Part shown: positions 35,206 through 43,533 of the stretch, in pieces
How the letters are laid out: each line of letters begins with the position of its first letter
Numbering within the stretch: position 1 is the stretch's first letter
Origin: Treponema_C sp050320395
GTDB taxonomy: Bacteria > Spirochaetota > Spirochaetia > Treponematales > Treponemataceae
Direction of reading: 5' to 3'
NCBI RefSeq assembly: GCF_050320395.1
Contig: NZ_CP144459.1
Coordinates: 2,666,001 to 2,730,000, forward strand
Length of the DNA: 64,000 nt
Position numbers and translations under genes: made by a program
Notes under the pieces: generated by a model
Seen by the model: the letters and a program-made list of their open reading frames with translations, nothing else
Database searches by the model: none
Told to the model about the DNA's origin: nothing

Positions 35206-35522
35206 TTGCGCAATACGAGGTCTATCTTGTCAACCTCGATCCGACAGTCGGCCATGAAATAAAAAAAACACGACCCTGTTTGATAATATCCCCGAATGAG
35301 ATGAACAATAATATCGGCACCGTGATAGTTGCCCCCATGACTACAAAATCCCGTTCATATCCTACGAGGGTACCGGTAAAATTTGACGGTAAAAACGGTT
35401 GGATTGTACTGGATCAAATAAGAACGGTCGATAATGTCAGGCTTGTAAAAAAAATGGGAAAAATAAGCCCCAAAGCGGTTAAACAGGTAAAAAACATTAT
35501 ACGGGAAATGCTGGTTGACTAA
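35193..35522 (+). CDS. mazF: MazF-type endoribonuclease toxin
   Basis: The 109-residue product is a sequence-specific mRNA interferase of the PemK/MazF fold. The N-terminal YEVYLVNLDPTVGHEIKKTRPCLIIS contains the conserved Arg-Pro, and VIVAPMTTKSRSYPTRVPV carries the Thr/Ser of the active site. WIVLDQIRTVD is the next hallmark strand. Overlap with mazE by 13 bases ensures antitoxin is translated first. The ATG-ATG choice (MGM) leaves the start uncertain by two codons. Confidence 0.93.
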   Translation: MGMVIAQYEVYLVNLDPTVGHEIKKTRPCLIISPNEMNNNIGTVIVAPMTTKSRSYPTRVPVKFDGKNGWIVLDQIRTVDNVRLVKKMGKISPKAVKQVKNIIREMLVD

Positions 35523-35617
35523 AAAGCCGTCCGGATTCGGAGAGTTCTGCCGCACCCGGATTCTCAATTTGTAGGTACTTGCACTTTTTTAATAACTGAA
35601 AACGAACGAATAAAAAA

Positions 35618-35664
35618 GGGGTTGTCTTAAAAGCCGCGAGCTTTTTTGACACCCCCCGTTTTTT
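35618..35664. terminator. bidirectional terminator between mazF and hydA
   Basis: A long hairpin (GGGGTTGTCTTAAAAGC / GCTTTTTTGACACCCC, one bulge, five-base loop) has T runs beyond both arms when read on either strand, so it can end mazF and the convergent hyd operon. Its inner arms recur after tRNA-Cys at 50500-50525 in inverse orientation. Confidence 0.75.
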
Positions 35665-35682
35665 CGATACGTGCTTTACAAA

Positions 35683-37422
35683 TTAATTATACGTATTGCG
35701 TGCGGTGTATTTTGTATGTAAAAGCTCGTGCGCTTTGCCTTTGCCCGGCTCTCCGAAAAATTCTTTGTACGCCTGCAAAAGGTCGGGGTTTTTATGCGAC
35801 ACGCGGATTTTTTGATTTTCGTCGTCGCTGTACAAGCCCGCCGCACGCAGGGTACGCACTTCATCGGTTGCACCGTAGGGCTGACCGCCGCCGCCGACAC
35901 AGCCGCCGCGGCATGCCATAACTTCCACAAAATGATACGACGGCTCTTTTCCGGCGGCAAGTTCTCCGCGGATTTTTTGCATAACGCCGTCCACATTGCC
36001 GAGCTGATGAATAACGGCAAGGCGCACCTTTGTGCCGCCCACATCCACTTCGGCTTCTTTTACGCCGTCAAGACCGCGCACGGGTTTAAAGTTTACATCG
36101 GCAAGCTCATCCTTTGTTACCAAATGGTAGGCGGTACGCACGGCGGCTTCCATAACGCCTCCGGTTGCCCCGAAAATAGTTCCCGCACCCGTGTATTCTC
36201 CGAGCGGATTGTCCGCCTCGGTTTCTTCCAAATCGTTAAAGCCGATGCCGGCTTCTTTTATAAGGCGGACAAATTCGCGTGTGGTAAGAGCTTCGTCAAC
36301 GTCTGCGGCTCCCGACGAAAACATATGTTCGTCGCGGTGTGTTTCGTAATCTTTTGCCGTACAGGGCATAATCGCCAAGCTGTAAATCTTTTTCGGATCC
36401 AAGCCTTTTTTTTGCGCCCAATAATTTTTTATCGCCGCCCCCATCATTTGCTGGGGACTTTTTGCCGTGGAAAGGTGGGGCAAAAGGTCGTGGTAATTTT
36501 TTTCGCAATAGTCAACCCAGCCCGGACAGCAGCTTGTAAACAGCGGAAGATTTTTTCCCTCGGTAAGACGCGAAGCGAATTCGGTCGCTTCTTCCATAAT
36601 CGTCATGTCGGCCGAAAAGTTCGTGTCGAATACGTAATCGAAGCCGATAAGACGAAGCGCCGTATAGATTTTTTTTGTTGAAATATCCCCCGGTTTTAAG
36701 CCGAATTCTTCACCGATTGCAACGCGCACCGACGGGGCGATTTGTACAACGCAAGTCATTTCGGGATTTTGCAGATTTGCCCATACGTTTTCGGTAGTAT
36801 GTCCGGTGCGGATAGCCGCCGTCGGACAGTGAACCGTACACTGTCCGCAGCGTACACAGGGGCTGTGTGCCAAATCGACACCCGAAACGGGTCCTATAAG
36901 AGTTTTGTCTCCGCGCCCCGTATATTCAAGCGCCCATACGTTTTGCATTTCCTGGCACGCTTCAATACAGCGGCCGCAGTTGATGCATTTATTTCGATTT
37001 AATACAACCGTATTGTTCGATTTATCGACCGGCTGATTTTTCAATATCGTATCGAAACGTACTTCGCGCAAACCGAATTCGGCCGCCAAATCCTGCAATT
37101 CGCACTGCCCGCTTCGGCTGCATTTTAAGCAGTCGTCCGGATGATTCGACAAAATCAACTCAAGAACCGTCCGACGCGCTTTTACAAGTTCGGGGTCGTG
37201 AGTGATAATATTCATTCCCTCGGCAGCCTTTGTGCAGCATGCCCTCATCATACGGTGAGTTCCGGCAGCCCTTACGATACAAATACCGCAGGATGCCCAA
37301 GGCGGAAGATCCGGCGTATGACAGAGGGTGGGAATCTTTATATGTACCTTTTTTGCGGCATCCAAAATAGTTGAGCCGTCAGATACCTGAACCGCTTTGC
37401 CGTTTATAGTCAAATTTATCAT
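35683..37422 (-). CDS. hydA: [FeFe] hydrogenase catalytic subunit (bifurcating, HydA)
   Basis: The 579-residue enzyme makes or splits H2. The N-terminus is a [2Fe-2S] domain (CHTPDLPPWASCGICIVRAAG), then the His-Cys cluster HPDDCLKCSRSGQC, two [4Fe-4S] sites (CINCGRCIEACQ, CVRCGQCTVHCP), and the H-cluster domain. The three H-cluster signatures are FTSCCPGWVDYCE near residue 298, MPCTAKDYE near 353 and MACRGGCVGGGGQP near 505. The composition fits trimeric electron-bifurcating hydrogenases using NADH and ferredoxin together. It is the last gene of the hyd operon, 23 bases after hydB, and depends on the HydEFG maturases at the right end of this window. Confidence 0.97.
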   Translation of the reverse strand: MINLTINGKAVQVSDGSTILDAAKKVHIKIPTLCHTPDLPPWASCGICIVRAAGTHRMMRACCTKAAEGMNIITHDPELVKARRTVLELILSNHPDDCLKCSRSGQCELQDLAAEFGLREVRFDTILKNQPVDKSNNTVVLNRNKCINCGRCIEACQEMQNVWALEYTGRGDKTLIGPVSGVDLAHSPCVRCGQCTVHCPTAAIRTGHTTENVWANLQNPEMTCVVQIAPSVRVAIGEEFGLKPGDISTKKIYTALRLIGFDYVFDTNFSADMTIMEEATEFASRLTEGKNLPLFTSCCPGWVDYCEKNYHDLLPHLSTAKSPQQMMGAAIKNYWAQKKGLDPKKIYSLAIMPCTAKDYETHRDEHMFSSGAADVDEALTTREFVRLIKEAGIGFNDLEETEADNPLGEYTGAGTIFGATGGVMEAAVRTAYHLVTKDELADVNFKPVRGLDGVKEAEVDVGGTKVRLAVIHQLGNVDGVMQKIRGELAAGKEPSYHFVEVMACRGGCVGGGGQPYGATDEVRTLRAAGLYSDDENQKIRVSHKNPDLLQAYKEFFGEPGKGKAHELLHTKYTARNTYN

Positions 37423-37445
37423 AACTTCTCCTCATCGTTACCTTT

Positions 37446-39227
37446 TTATCTTTTTTCGATAGCGCCGAATTTACAGGTACGTTCACATTCGCCGCACTTT
37501 AAGCACTTGCTTTGCTCGATTACATGCATTGTCTTGCGCTCTCCGGTAATACAGAGGGCCGGACACTTACGTGCACAGGCTCCGCAGCCGATACATTTTT
37601 CGGTAATAAAAAAGGATATCAAGTGTTTACATTTTCCGGCCGCACATTTTTTATGCACAATGTGGTCAATGTATTCCTGTTCATATTTTGCAATCGTTGA
37701 AAGGGTCGGGTTCGGCGCGGACTGTCCCAAAGCACACAAGGAAGCCGTCTTCATAGCCAGGCCGATGTCTTTAAGTTTTTGCAAATCTTCCGGTTCGCCG
37801 TTTCCGCGCGATATTTTTTCCAAAATCGTATGAAGCTGACGGGTCCCGATACGGCAGGGAGAACATTTTCCGCAGGATTCGTCTACACAGAATTCCATAT
37901 AGAATTTGGCAACGTCGACAACGCAGTCGTCTTCGTCCATAACAATCATACCGCCGGAACCCATCATTGAACCCAGGCGCACCAAGGCGCCGAAGTCGAT
38001 AGGAGTGTCCAGATTTTCTTCGGTAATAATTCCGCCCGAAGGACCGCCGGTTTGTACACCCTTGAATTTTTTACCGCCCTTTATGCCGCCGCCGATTTCA
38101 AAGATAATTTCGCGCAGGGTTGTTCCCATCGGAACTTCAACAAGACCGGAGTTTTCAACTTTACCCGTAAGGGCGAATACCTTTGTGCCCTTAGAATCTT
38201 CGGTGCCGATTTTATTAAACCAATCGGCTCCCTTTGTTAAAATGACGGGAATGTTCGCCCATGTTTCGACGTTGTTTATAACGGTCGGCTTTCCCCACAA
38301 ACCGCATTGAGCCGGGAAGGGAGGTTTCGGCGTGGGCATACCGCGCAAGCCCTCTATTGAGCGTAAAAGGGCGGTTTCTTCACCGCAGACAAAGGCTCCC
38401 GCACCCAAGCGGATTTCTATATCAAAGTCGAATCCCGAACCTAAGATGTTCTTTCCCAAAAGACCTGCTTCCTGCGCTTGATGCATAGCGATTTTCAAGC
38501 GGTCGATGGCAAGCGGATATTCGGCGCGGATATAGATAAATCCTTTGCGGGCACCGATGGCCTTACCGCAAATGGTCATCGCTTCAAGGATTGAGTGGGG
38601 GTCTCCTTCAACGGTGGAGCGGTCCATGTAAGCACCCGGGTCTCCTTCGTCGGCATTACAGACAACGTATTTAACGTCTCCTGCCGCTTTAAGACCGGCC
38701 TCCCATTTAAGTCCCGTCGGGAAACCGGCACCGCCTCGGCCGCGCAAGCCCGACTTTTTAATTTCTTCGACGATTTCTTCGCCGGTCATTTCAAAAAGGG
38801 CTTTTTCGAGGGCAAGATAGCCGTCGCGTGCAATATATTCGTTTATGTCTTCGGGATTGATAACACCGCAGTTGCGCAACACGACACGCAGTTGTTTTTG
38901 ATAAAATTGAATGTCTTCTACGGCTTCCAAGCTCTTTTTTTCTTTGTTGTATAAAAGGCGCGTTACTTCACGGCCCTTTATGATTTGTTCGGCGATAATG
39001 TCTTTTGCGTCTTCCGGTTTTACTTCCACGTAAAAAGAATCTTCCGGCAGAACCTTGACTATGGGACCCTTTTCGCAAAAGCCGAAACAGCCGGTTTTTA
39101 CGATTTGCACCTTGTCGGCAACCCCTGCATTTTTTGCTTCCTGTAAGAGATTTGTAAAAATCCGGTCGGCATTGCTCGATTCGCAGGCCGATCCTCCGCA
39201 AACGAGAATGTAGTGTGTGTATGCCAT
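37446..39227 (-). CDS. hydB: hydrogenase NADH-binding flavoprotein subunit (HydB, NuoF-like)
   Basis: The 593-residue subunit binds NADH, FMN and several iron-sulfur clusters and is the presumed bifurcation site. It has an N-terminal thioredoxin-like [2Fe-2S] domain (CGGSACESS and CFGFCEKGP), the FMN/NAD loop GRGGAGFPTGLKWE near residue 165 and CNADEGDPGAYMDR, a [4Fe-4S] motif ESCGKCSPCRIGTRQL near 468, and two C-terminal ferredoxin motifs (CIGCGACARKCP, CLKCGECERTCK). This layout matches HydB of Thermotoga-type hydrogenases. It lies between the [2Fe-2S] protein gene and hydA. Confidence 0.95.
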   Translation of the reverse strand: MAYTHYILVCGGSACESSNADRIFTNLLQEAKNAGVADKVQIVKTGCFGFCEKGPIVKVLPEDSFYVEVKPEDAKDIIAEQIIKGREVTRLLYNKEKKSLEAVEDIQFYQKQLRVVLRNCGVINPEDINEYIARDGYLALEKALFEMTGEEIVEEIKKSGLRGRGGAGFPTGLKWEAGLKAAGDVKYVVCNADEGDPGAYMDRSTVEGDPHSILEAMTICGKAIGARKGFIYIRAEYPLAIDRLKIAMHQAQEAGLLGKNILGSGFDFDIEIRLGAGAFVCGEETALLRSIEGLRGMPTPKPPFPAQCGLWGKPTVINNVETWANIPVILTKGADWFNKIGTEDSKGTKVFALTGKVENSGLVEVPMGTTLREIIFEIGGGIKGGKKFKGVQTGGPSGGIITEENLDTPIDFGALVRLGSMMGSGGMIVMDEDDCVVDVAKFYMEFCVDESCGKCSPCRIGTRQLHTILEKISRGNGEPEDLQKLKDIGLAMKTASLCALGQSAPNPTLSTIAKYEQEYIDHIVHKKCAAGKCKHLISFFITEKCIGCGACARKCPALCITGERKTMHVIEQSKCLKCGECERTCKFGAIEKR

Positions 39228-39236
39228 ATATGTCTC

Positions 39237-39632
39237 CTATTGATTGAGTATGTCGGCGGAGGGGCGGTTTAAAATCATATTATCGATAAGTTTTTTTTCG
39301 ACAATATGAGTTTTTACGATTTCGGCAACCTTATCGGCCTTTACCTTACCGTACATAACGGTCGGCATATCGGGAATAATCAGTTCAACGGTCGGTTCGC
39401 TTGCACATAATCCCATGCAGCCGGTTTGGCGGATAATAGCATGTTCCGAAAGACCGTTTTTCGTCAGTTCCGAAACAAAAGCATCGAGCGTATCTTTTGC
39501 ACCGGCGGCGATACCGCAGGTTCCCATACCGACTATAATCTGCATGGTTTTTCCGTCCGTGTCCCGGCGCTTTAACTCGTTTTGCTTTTCGCCGCGCAGT
39601 TTACGCAGTTCTTCAAGAGACATTTTTGCCAT
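39237..39632 (-). CDS. thioredoxin-like [2Fe-2S] ferredoxin of the hydrogenase operon
   Basis: The roughly 131-residue protein has a thioredoxin-like [2Fe-2S] fold with cysteines in GMGTCGIAAGAK and QTGCMGLCASEP, the same pattern as the N-terminal domain of NuoF/HydB. It probably carries electrons to or within the hydrogenase complex. The first ATG of the frame at 39644 is too close to its purine stretch; the ATG at 39632 has GGAG six bases upstream and is chosen. It overlaps nothing and precedes hydB by nine bases. Stand-alone proteins of this kind often accompany HydB in clostridial clusters. Confidence 0.85.
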   Translation of the reverse strand: MAKMSLEELRKLRGEKQNELKRRDTDGKTMQIIVGMGTCGIAAGAKDTLDAFVSELTKNGLSEHAIIRQTGCMGLCASEPTVELIIPDMPTVMYGKVKADKVAEIVKTHIVEKKLIDNMILNRPSADILNQ

Positions 39633-39659
39633 AGTGTTCTCCATCCTTCATTATGGTTT

Positions 39660-40205
39660 TTAACCGTTTTCCTGACTTTGCAAAAACTCGTCAAGCAAGG
39701 CCAGGTCGGAGGCGGTTTCCATCTTTCCCAAAGCGTCCGAAAGTTCCGAGCGCAGCAAGGTGTAGGTTAAGGAACAATCTTGTGTATGTTTCGTCCGCAC
39801 AATTTCAAGTTCATAGTCGCCGGGAAAAATCAGCAACTGCCGGAACAATCCGCACACATCGCCTATAGGCGGCGTGTCGATGTTCTTTAAATCAAAGCTC
39901 ATATATACAACGGTGCCTTTTCCGGGAACCGAATCGATTTTCCATTCTCCGCCGGTTTCGGCCGTTGTTTGAATAAGAAAGGGAATCCCCATTCCTATTT
40001 TCCGGTTCGGATGCTTAATACCGTCCGTATAAAAAGGGTCGCGCACTTTTTTTAAAAGCTCGCCGTCCATGCCCTTTCCGTTGTCACGGATATATACGGT
40101 CAGATTGTTCTCCGATTCCGTAAATTCAACCCGGATATGAGATGAAGCCGCTTCCTGCGCATTTTGCGTCAAGTCGGCAATCAAATCGCATAGGGTATAA
40201 TGCAT
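39660..40205 (-). CDS. histidine-kinase-type ATPase domain protein in the hydrogenase operon
   Basis: The 181-residue protein is little more than a GHKL ATP-binding domain: N box LIADLTQNAQEAAS, G1 box IRDNGKGMDGE, a KIGMGIPFLIQTTAETGG segment for G2, and GKGTVVYMSF. There is no phosphoacceptor His domain, receiver domain or membrane helix. It might be an anti-sigma-like kinase or an ATP sensor that adjusts the hydrogenase; similar proteins sit between hydC and hydB in other anaerobes. The C-terminal 50 residues match nothing I know. The ATG at 40205 follows AAGGGAAGG and hydC by seven bases. Confidence 0.75.
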   Translation of the reverse strand: MHYTLCDLIADLTQNAQEAASSHIRVEFTESENNLTVYIRDNGKGMDGELLKKVRDPFYTDGIKHPNRKIGMGIPFLIQTTAETGGEWKIDSVPGKGTVVYMSFDLKNIDTPPIGDVCGLFRQLLIFPGDYELEIVRTKHTQDCSLTYTLLRSELSDALGKMETASDLALLDEFLQSQENG

Positions 40206-40212
40206 CCTTCCC

Positions 40213-40695
40213 TTACGCCGTTTTGTATTTATCCAAAATACCGGCCATTTGACCCTTTTCGAGTTTACCGTACACATCGCCGTTTACGGATAAAACGGGA
40301 GCCAAACCGCAGCAGCCGATACAGCGCACGGGTTCAACCGAAAACAAACCGTCCGGAGTGGATACGTCATCGGGAGAAAGTCCCAACAAGCCGCGCGCTT
40401 CGTCGATCAAGTCCTGACCGCCCTTTAAATAGCAGGCCGTGCCCAAACACACGCTGATGCGGTTTTTACCGGGTTTTTGCGTTTTAAAGAAGTGATAAAA
40501 GGACATAACTCCGTATACGCGCGCCAAATGAGTTCCCGTTCGTTCGGCAACGGCTTGAGCCGCTTCTTTGGAAATGTAGCTTTGTTCTTCCTGCACCTTG
40601 TGCAAAATCATAATGAGGCTGCCGGGCTTATGCTTCCATTCGTCAATAAAAGCTTCAAGTTCGTCCGAAAAGCCCGCGTTTATTGTGTATGCCAT
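40213..40695 (-). CDS. hydC: hydrogenase [2Fe-2S] subunit (HydC, NuoE-like)
   Basis: The 160-residue subunit has the NuoE fold: an N-terminal helical bundle followed by a thioredoxin-like domain with four cluster cysteines in CLGTACYLKGG and CIGCCGLAPV. It passes electrons between NADH-binding HydB and the rest of the complex. It is the first gene of the operon hydC-ATPase-[2Fe-2S] protein-hydB-hydA, and the start ATG has an AGAGG ribosome site. Confidence 0.93.
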   Translation of the reverse strand: MAYTINAGFSDELEAFIDEWKHKPGSLIMILHKVQEEQSYISKEAAQAVAERTGTHLARVYGVMSFYHFFKTQKPGKNRISVCLGTACYLKGGQDLIDEARGLLGLSPDDVSTPDGLFSVEPVRCIGCCGLAPVLSVNGDVYGKLEKGQMAGILDKYKTA

Positions 40696-40730
40696 AAAAA
40701 ACCTCTCATCCTTAGTTTTCTATAAGTCGG

Positions 40731-40759
40731 AGTATATTCAATTACAATAAAGAGTGCAA
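40731..40759 (-). promoter_or_regulatory. promoter of the hydrogenase operon
   Basis: On the minus strand, TTGCAC (40754-40759) and TATACT (40731-40736) are separated by 17 bases. Transcription should start near 40724, about 30 bases before hydC. Confidence 0.7.
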
Positions 40760-40822
40760 GGGTGAATTTCGGAGGGCCGACGGAAGAAATGTCGGAATAT
40801 TCTTTTATTTTCCGCCGTTTGC

Positions 40823-41575
40823 TTAAATTTTACACCAAATGCAAATTTTTATTTTATCAGAATTTGATAAAAATTTATTCAGAGACAGTTGAAATTCGGC
40901 TTTTTTTCCGTTAATCCGGACAACTCCCGTATCCCGGGGGGCTATTTCGGCGCGGGTAACGGCTGAAGGCAGGTTTACGTCAAAATTAAAAAACGCCTTT
41001 TCCAAATCGGCGCGGATTGCCTTTCCGTACATTGCGCCTATCAGCTCGGCATACTCATCCGAACTCATATGTTCCCCGGTAAAAAGAGGAGCCATTAAAA
41101 ACTCGGTATATTCCGCGGTTTCTTCGGGAAGGATTTGTATGAGCTTACGCATATATTCCGGCGAAAGAGTTAAGGTTATGATTTCTTCCCCCGCATTTTT
41201 TTCCGTCTTCAACATCCCGCTTACGGCGCTTTTATCGACGGCTGCAGCCGACGCTTTGAGCTCTATGCCGGTTTTACCCGTTAAAGCCGATTCGGTAAGC
41301 ACAAAACCGGCGGAAGCAAAGTTTTTCCGAAGCGCTTCTTGGTCCAATAAGGCCGTTTCTTCGCCGGTACCGGTAAAAGCGGCTGCCGTTTCTTCAAGCG
41401 TTTTGCCGCCGCGCGTTTTAACTGCGAGAACCGCGCTGTTATCGGTGTGTAAGGTTAAAGATGCGCGGGCCGCACAACCGGACATAAAAAAAAACAAAAC
41501 ACAGAAGACGCAAAATAAACATACGAAACTTGCCGAGCGGCCGGCAGCGCCGGGCTTTAATCGGATATTAAACAT
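40823..41575 (-). CDS. lipoprotein of unknown function
   Basis: The 250-residue protein has a lipoprotein signal with lipobox MSGC near residue 34, preceded by a Cys/Phe-rich hydrophobic stretch. The mature part opens with strands SLTLHTDNSAVLAVKT and continues in alternating helices and strands. It resembles uncharacterised treponemal lipoproteins in style, but I recognise no domain. It starts one base after the NlpC/P60 gene ends and is co-transcribed with it, so a role at the cell envelope is likely. Confidence 0.75.
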   Translation of the reverse strand: MFNIRLKPGAAGRSASFVCLFCVFCVLFFFMSGCAARASLTLHTDNSAVLAVKTRGGKTLEETAAAFTGTGEETALLDQEALRKNFASAGFVLTESALTGKTGIELKASAAAVDKSAVSGMLKTEKNAGEEIITLTLSPEYMRKLIQILPEETAEYTEFLMAPLFTGEHMSSDEYAELIGAMYGKAIRADLEKAFFNFDVNLPSAVTRAEIAPRDTGVVRINGKKAEFQLSLNKFLSNSDKIKICIWCKI

Positions 41576-41576
41576 A

Positions 41577-42740
41577 TTATTTAAACATTTTTTTTGTCGG
41601 AACCGTTACACGAATCCCGGAAGAAAAAGTCATGCCGGAGGCAATTGCATTTTGCGCGGAAAGGCGGGAATTATCGGGATTTTTAAATATTGTCCAACTC
41701 AAGTCCTGTACAAAAGAAAGACTTGCCTCTCCTGCAGCTATAGGCGGACTTTGCCAGTTTATCCCGAAAAGCCCCGGAAAAACGGGAGCCTTAAGTTCGA
41801 TTCCTTTTTCGCTAAGCTGCGGTTTACCGATGGTAAAGACGGGGCCTGCATATATACGGAAACCGTAGGGGACGGAGAGCGTAAAACGCAGAGGAAGGTG
41901 AGCAATCTTCATCGGGGGCATAATGCGGATATCAATACCTACCCCCGGCTGCAGCATCCACCTTGTGTACAGCATGTGCGCTTGAAAATAAACACCCCTG
42001 ATATTAAAGCGGAAGCCGTCGGCTGTATAAAAGTTCCACGCCAGCCGGCCGGAAAAATCAAAGGCTGTATTCAGTATAAATTCGGTATTGTCCGACGGAA
42101 CCTTTTCATCCGAAAGGGCCGTTTTATGTTCGGATCCATTTTTTCGTTCCGCAGAGGGCGCATCCGCAGCAGCCTTTTCACCGCTTTGTGCCGACGGTAA
42201 AAATTGACCGCAGGCGGCATATTTTTGCTTCCATGTCGTTTGATTTAAAGAAGAGACAATAACGCCCGTATTCGGCCCGTCGCTTACCGCATGAATAAAT
42301 TGATTGTTTCCTATATATAAACCCGCATGAGTGATTTTTCCGCCGTCCCTGAAAAACAAAATATCGCCGGCTTCTTTTTTGGCATCGTTTACAATGCGGC
42401 AAAAAGAATACATTGCCGCCGCCGTGCGCGGAAGCTGTACCTGCGCCGCCTCGCGGGCAACCGTATAAATAAAGCCGGAGCAGTCCATACCCGTTACGGA
42501 TAAGCCCCCGTAGCGGTACGGAACGCCGACATACTGCTTTGCCGATCTGATAACCTTTTCGCGCAGCGCCCGTGCCGAAGCGGCATCCGATTCCGATGCA
42601 AAACCCGGCGCGGGGGGCGCACTTTGTGCGGAAAGCAAGGCTGCACAAAGCAATGCGTACAGGGAAACGAATATAAAATAAATCCGATGTGCACAAACAT
42701 GTGCGGCACCTTTGTTCTCAATTTGACGGAAAAATCTCAT
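41577..42740 (-). CDS. NlpC/P60 peptidoglycan peptidase with C-terminal beta domain
   Basis: The 387-residue secreted protein carries an NlpC/P60 domain at about residues 60-185: catalytic Cys in GMDCSGFIYTVAREA, His in THAGLYIGNNQFIH, as expected for gamma-D-Glu-diamino acid endopeptidases that cut peptidoglycan stem peptides. An N-terminal helix (about 18-38) serves as signal peptide, with a rather long charged n-region. The C-terminal half (about 220-387) is rich in aromatic beta strands (LPLRFTLSVPYGFRIYAG, ASLSFVQDLSWTIF), perhaps a small barrel or a substrate-binding domain. It is followed by the lipoprotein gene at one base distance. Confidence 0.85.
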   Translation of the reverse strand: MRFFRQIENKGAAHVCAHRIYFIFVSLYALLCAALLSAQSAPPAPGFASESDAASARALREKVIRSAKQYVGVPYRYGGLSVTGMDCSGFIYTVAREAAQVQLPRTAAAMYSFCRIVNDAKKEAGDILFFRDGGKITHAGLYIGNNQFIHAVSDGPNTGVIVSSLNQTTWKQKYAACGQFLPSAQSGEKAAADAPSAERKNGSEHKTALSDEKVPSDNTEFILNTAFDFSGRLAWNFYTADGFRFNIRGVYFQAHMLYTRWMLQPGVGIDIRIMPPMKIAHLPLRFTLSVPYGFRIYAGPVFTIGKPQLSEKGIELKAPVFPGLFGINWQSPPIAAGEASLSFVQDLSWTIFKNPDNSRLSAQNAIASGMTFSSGIRVTVPTKKMFK

Positions 42741-42850
42741 ATATTAAATATCGGAGCTTTCGGTACAAGGCTCAAGGGAGAGCAAAGGTCTTTTGCTTTC
42801 GGCACAGCCGCTATACGGGGCAGAAGTTAGTTTCATATTATTTTAAGCTC

Positions 42851-42879
42851 TTGACTTATATATATCTTTACCGTATTCT
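42851..42879 (+). promoter_or_regulatory. promoter of the FMN-binding protein gene
   Basis: TTGACT (42851-42856) and TATTCT (42874-42879) are 17 bases apart; the preceding GCTC and the spacer's TATATATA stretch are nearly identical to the promoter at 43487. The ribosome site TAAGGA follows. Confidence 0.75.
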
Positions 42880-42898
42880 AACGGTAAGGAGTATATAA

Positions 42899-43267
42899 AT
42901 GAAAAAAATATTTTTAACTGTGCTTGTTGTTCTTTTGGCAGTAAGCCTTTTTGCCGCAGACAAAATGTCCTACAAGGCCGGTACCTATAAGGCTGCAGCC
43001 AAGGGTATGAACGGTGATGTAAACGTTCTCGTTACATTCAGCAAGTCGGCGATTAAAAAAATCGAAATCGGAAAACACTCGGAAACCCCTGGTATCTCCG
43101 ATGCCCCGATTAAGCAAATCCCCGTACAGATTCTCAAAACCCAAAGTCTGGCAGTCGACACGGTAAGCGGTGCAACTCTTACATCCAAAGCTATTTTGGA
43201 AGCGGTTGCTTCGGCGGTTCAACAAGCCGGCGGCGATGTAAACGCTTTAAAAGCAAAAAAGAAATAA
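42899..43267 (+). CDS. secreted FMN-binding domain protein
   Basis: The 122-residue protein is a signal peptide (1 to about 19, ...AVSLFA) followed by a single FMN_bind domain. The motif DTVSGATLTS near residue 92 is the site where an ApbE-type transferase attaches FMN to the Thr. Such minimal domains act as periplasmic electron carriers. It is about 75 percent identical by eye to the FMN domain at the start of the flavocytochrome encoded downstream, and the two have matching promoters, so one arose from the other by duplication. It may shuttle electrons to the two flavocytochromes. No apbE gene is in the window. Confidence 0.88.
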   Translation: MKKIFLTVLVVLLAVSLFAADKMSYKAGTYKAAAKGMNGDVNVLVTFSKSAIKKIEIGKHSETPGISDAPIKQIPVQILKTQSLAVDTVSGATLTSKAILEAVASAVQQAGGDVNALKAKKK

Positions 43268-43277
43268 ATACCGAAAA

Positions 43278-43311
43278 GGACTGTCTAAAGGCTGTAATTT
43301 TTGGACAGTCC
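43278..43311. repeat. inverted repeat after the FMN-binding gene
   Basis: GGACTGTC (43278-43285) pairs with GACAGTCC (43304-43311). No T run follows on the plus strand. It resembles the GGGCTGTC...GACAGCCC hairpins found after the two flavocytochrome genes. Confidence 0.45.
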
Positions 43312-43411
43312 AAAACCGTATGCGCGTTATGCCATAAAACAGCCGACGGCTTCAGCCGGAAGGCTCCTTCCTATAAAACCTTTTCCGAATTATTTTCTTT
43401 AAAAATCAACA

Positions 43412-43434
43412 ACCCCGACGCAGAGCGTCGGGGT
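43412..43434. repeat. perfect 10-base-pair hairpin in the gap before the first flavocytochrome
   Basis: ACCCCGACGC and its exact complement flank a three-base loop (AGA), with no T run on either side, about 50 bases before the next promoter. It is stable enough to stall or end transcription. Confidence 0.5.
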
Positions 43435-43486
43435 ATTAAACCCTCCGCACGAATAAACAGAGTTAGAAGATAATAACACAACGCTC

Positions 43487-43515
43487 TTGACTTATATATA
43501 CCTTTGGCTTATTCT
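43487..43515 (+). promoter_or_regulatory. promoter of the first flavocytochrome gene
   Basis: TTGACT (43487-43492) and TATTCT (43510-43515) with a 17-base spacer; CTCTTGACTTATATATA is shared with the promoter at 42851, as is the whole -10. This implies common regulation. Confidence 0.75.
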
Positions 43516-43533
43516 GGGGACAGGAGTGTATCA

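Noticed and set aside
40780..40802. CCGAC/GTCGG hairpin between the hyd promoter and the lipoprotein gene as a terminator
   Set aside because: The stem is only five base pairs with no T run on the strand of the lipoprotein gene.
42741..42898. Possible riboswitch in the gap before the FMN-binding gene
   Set aside because: The GC-rich part (about 42760-42825) precedes the promoter at 42851, so it would not be in the transcript; no known consensus such as the FMN element was found.
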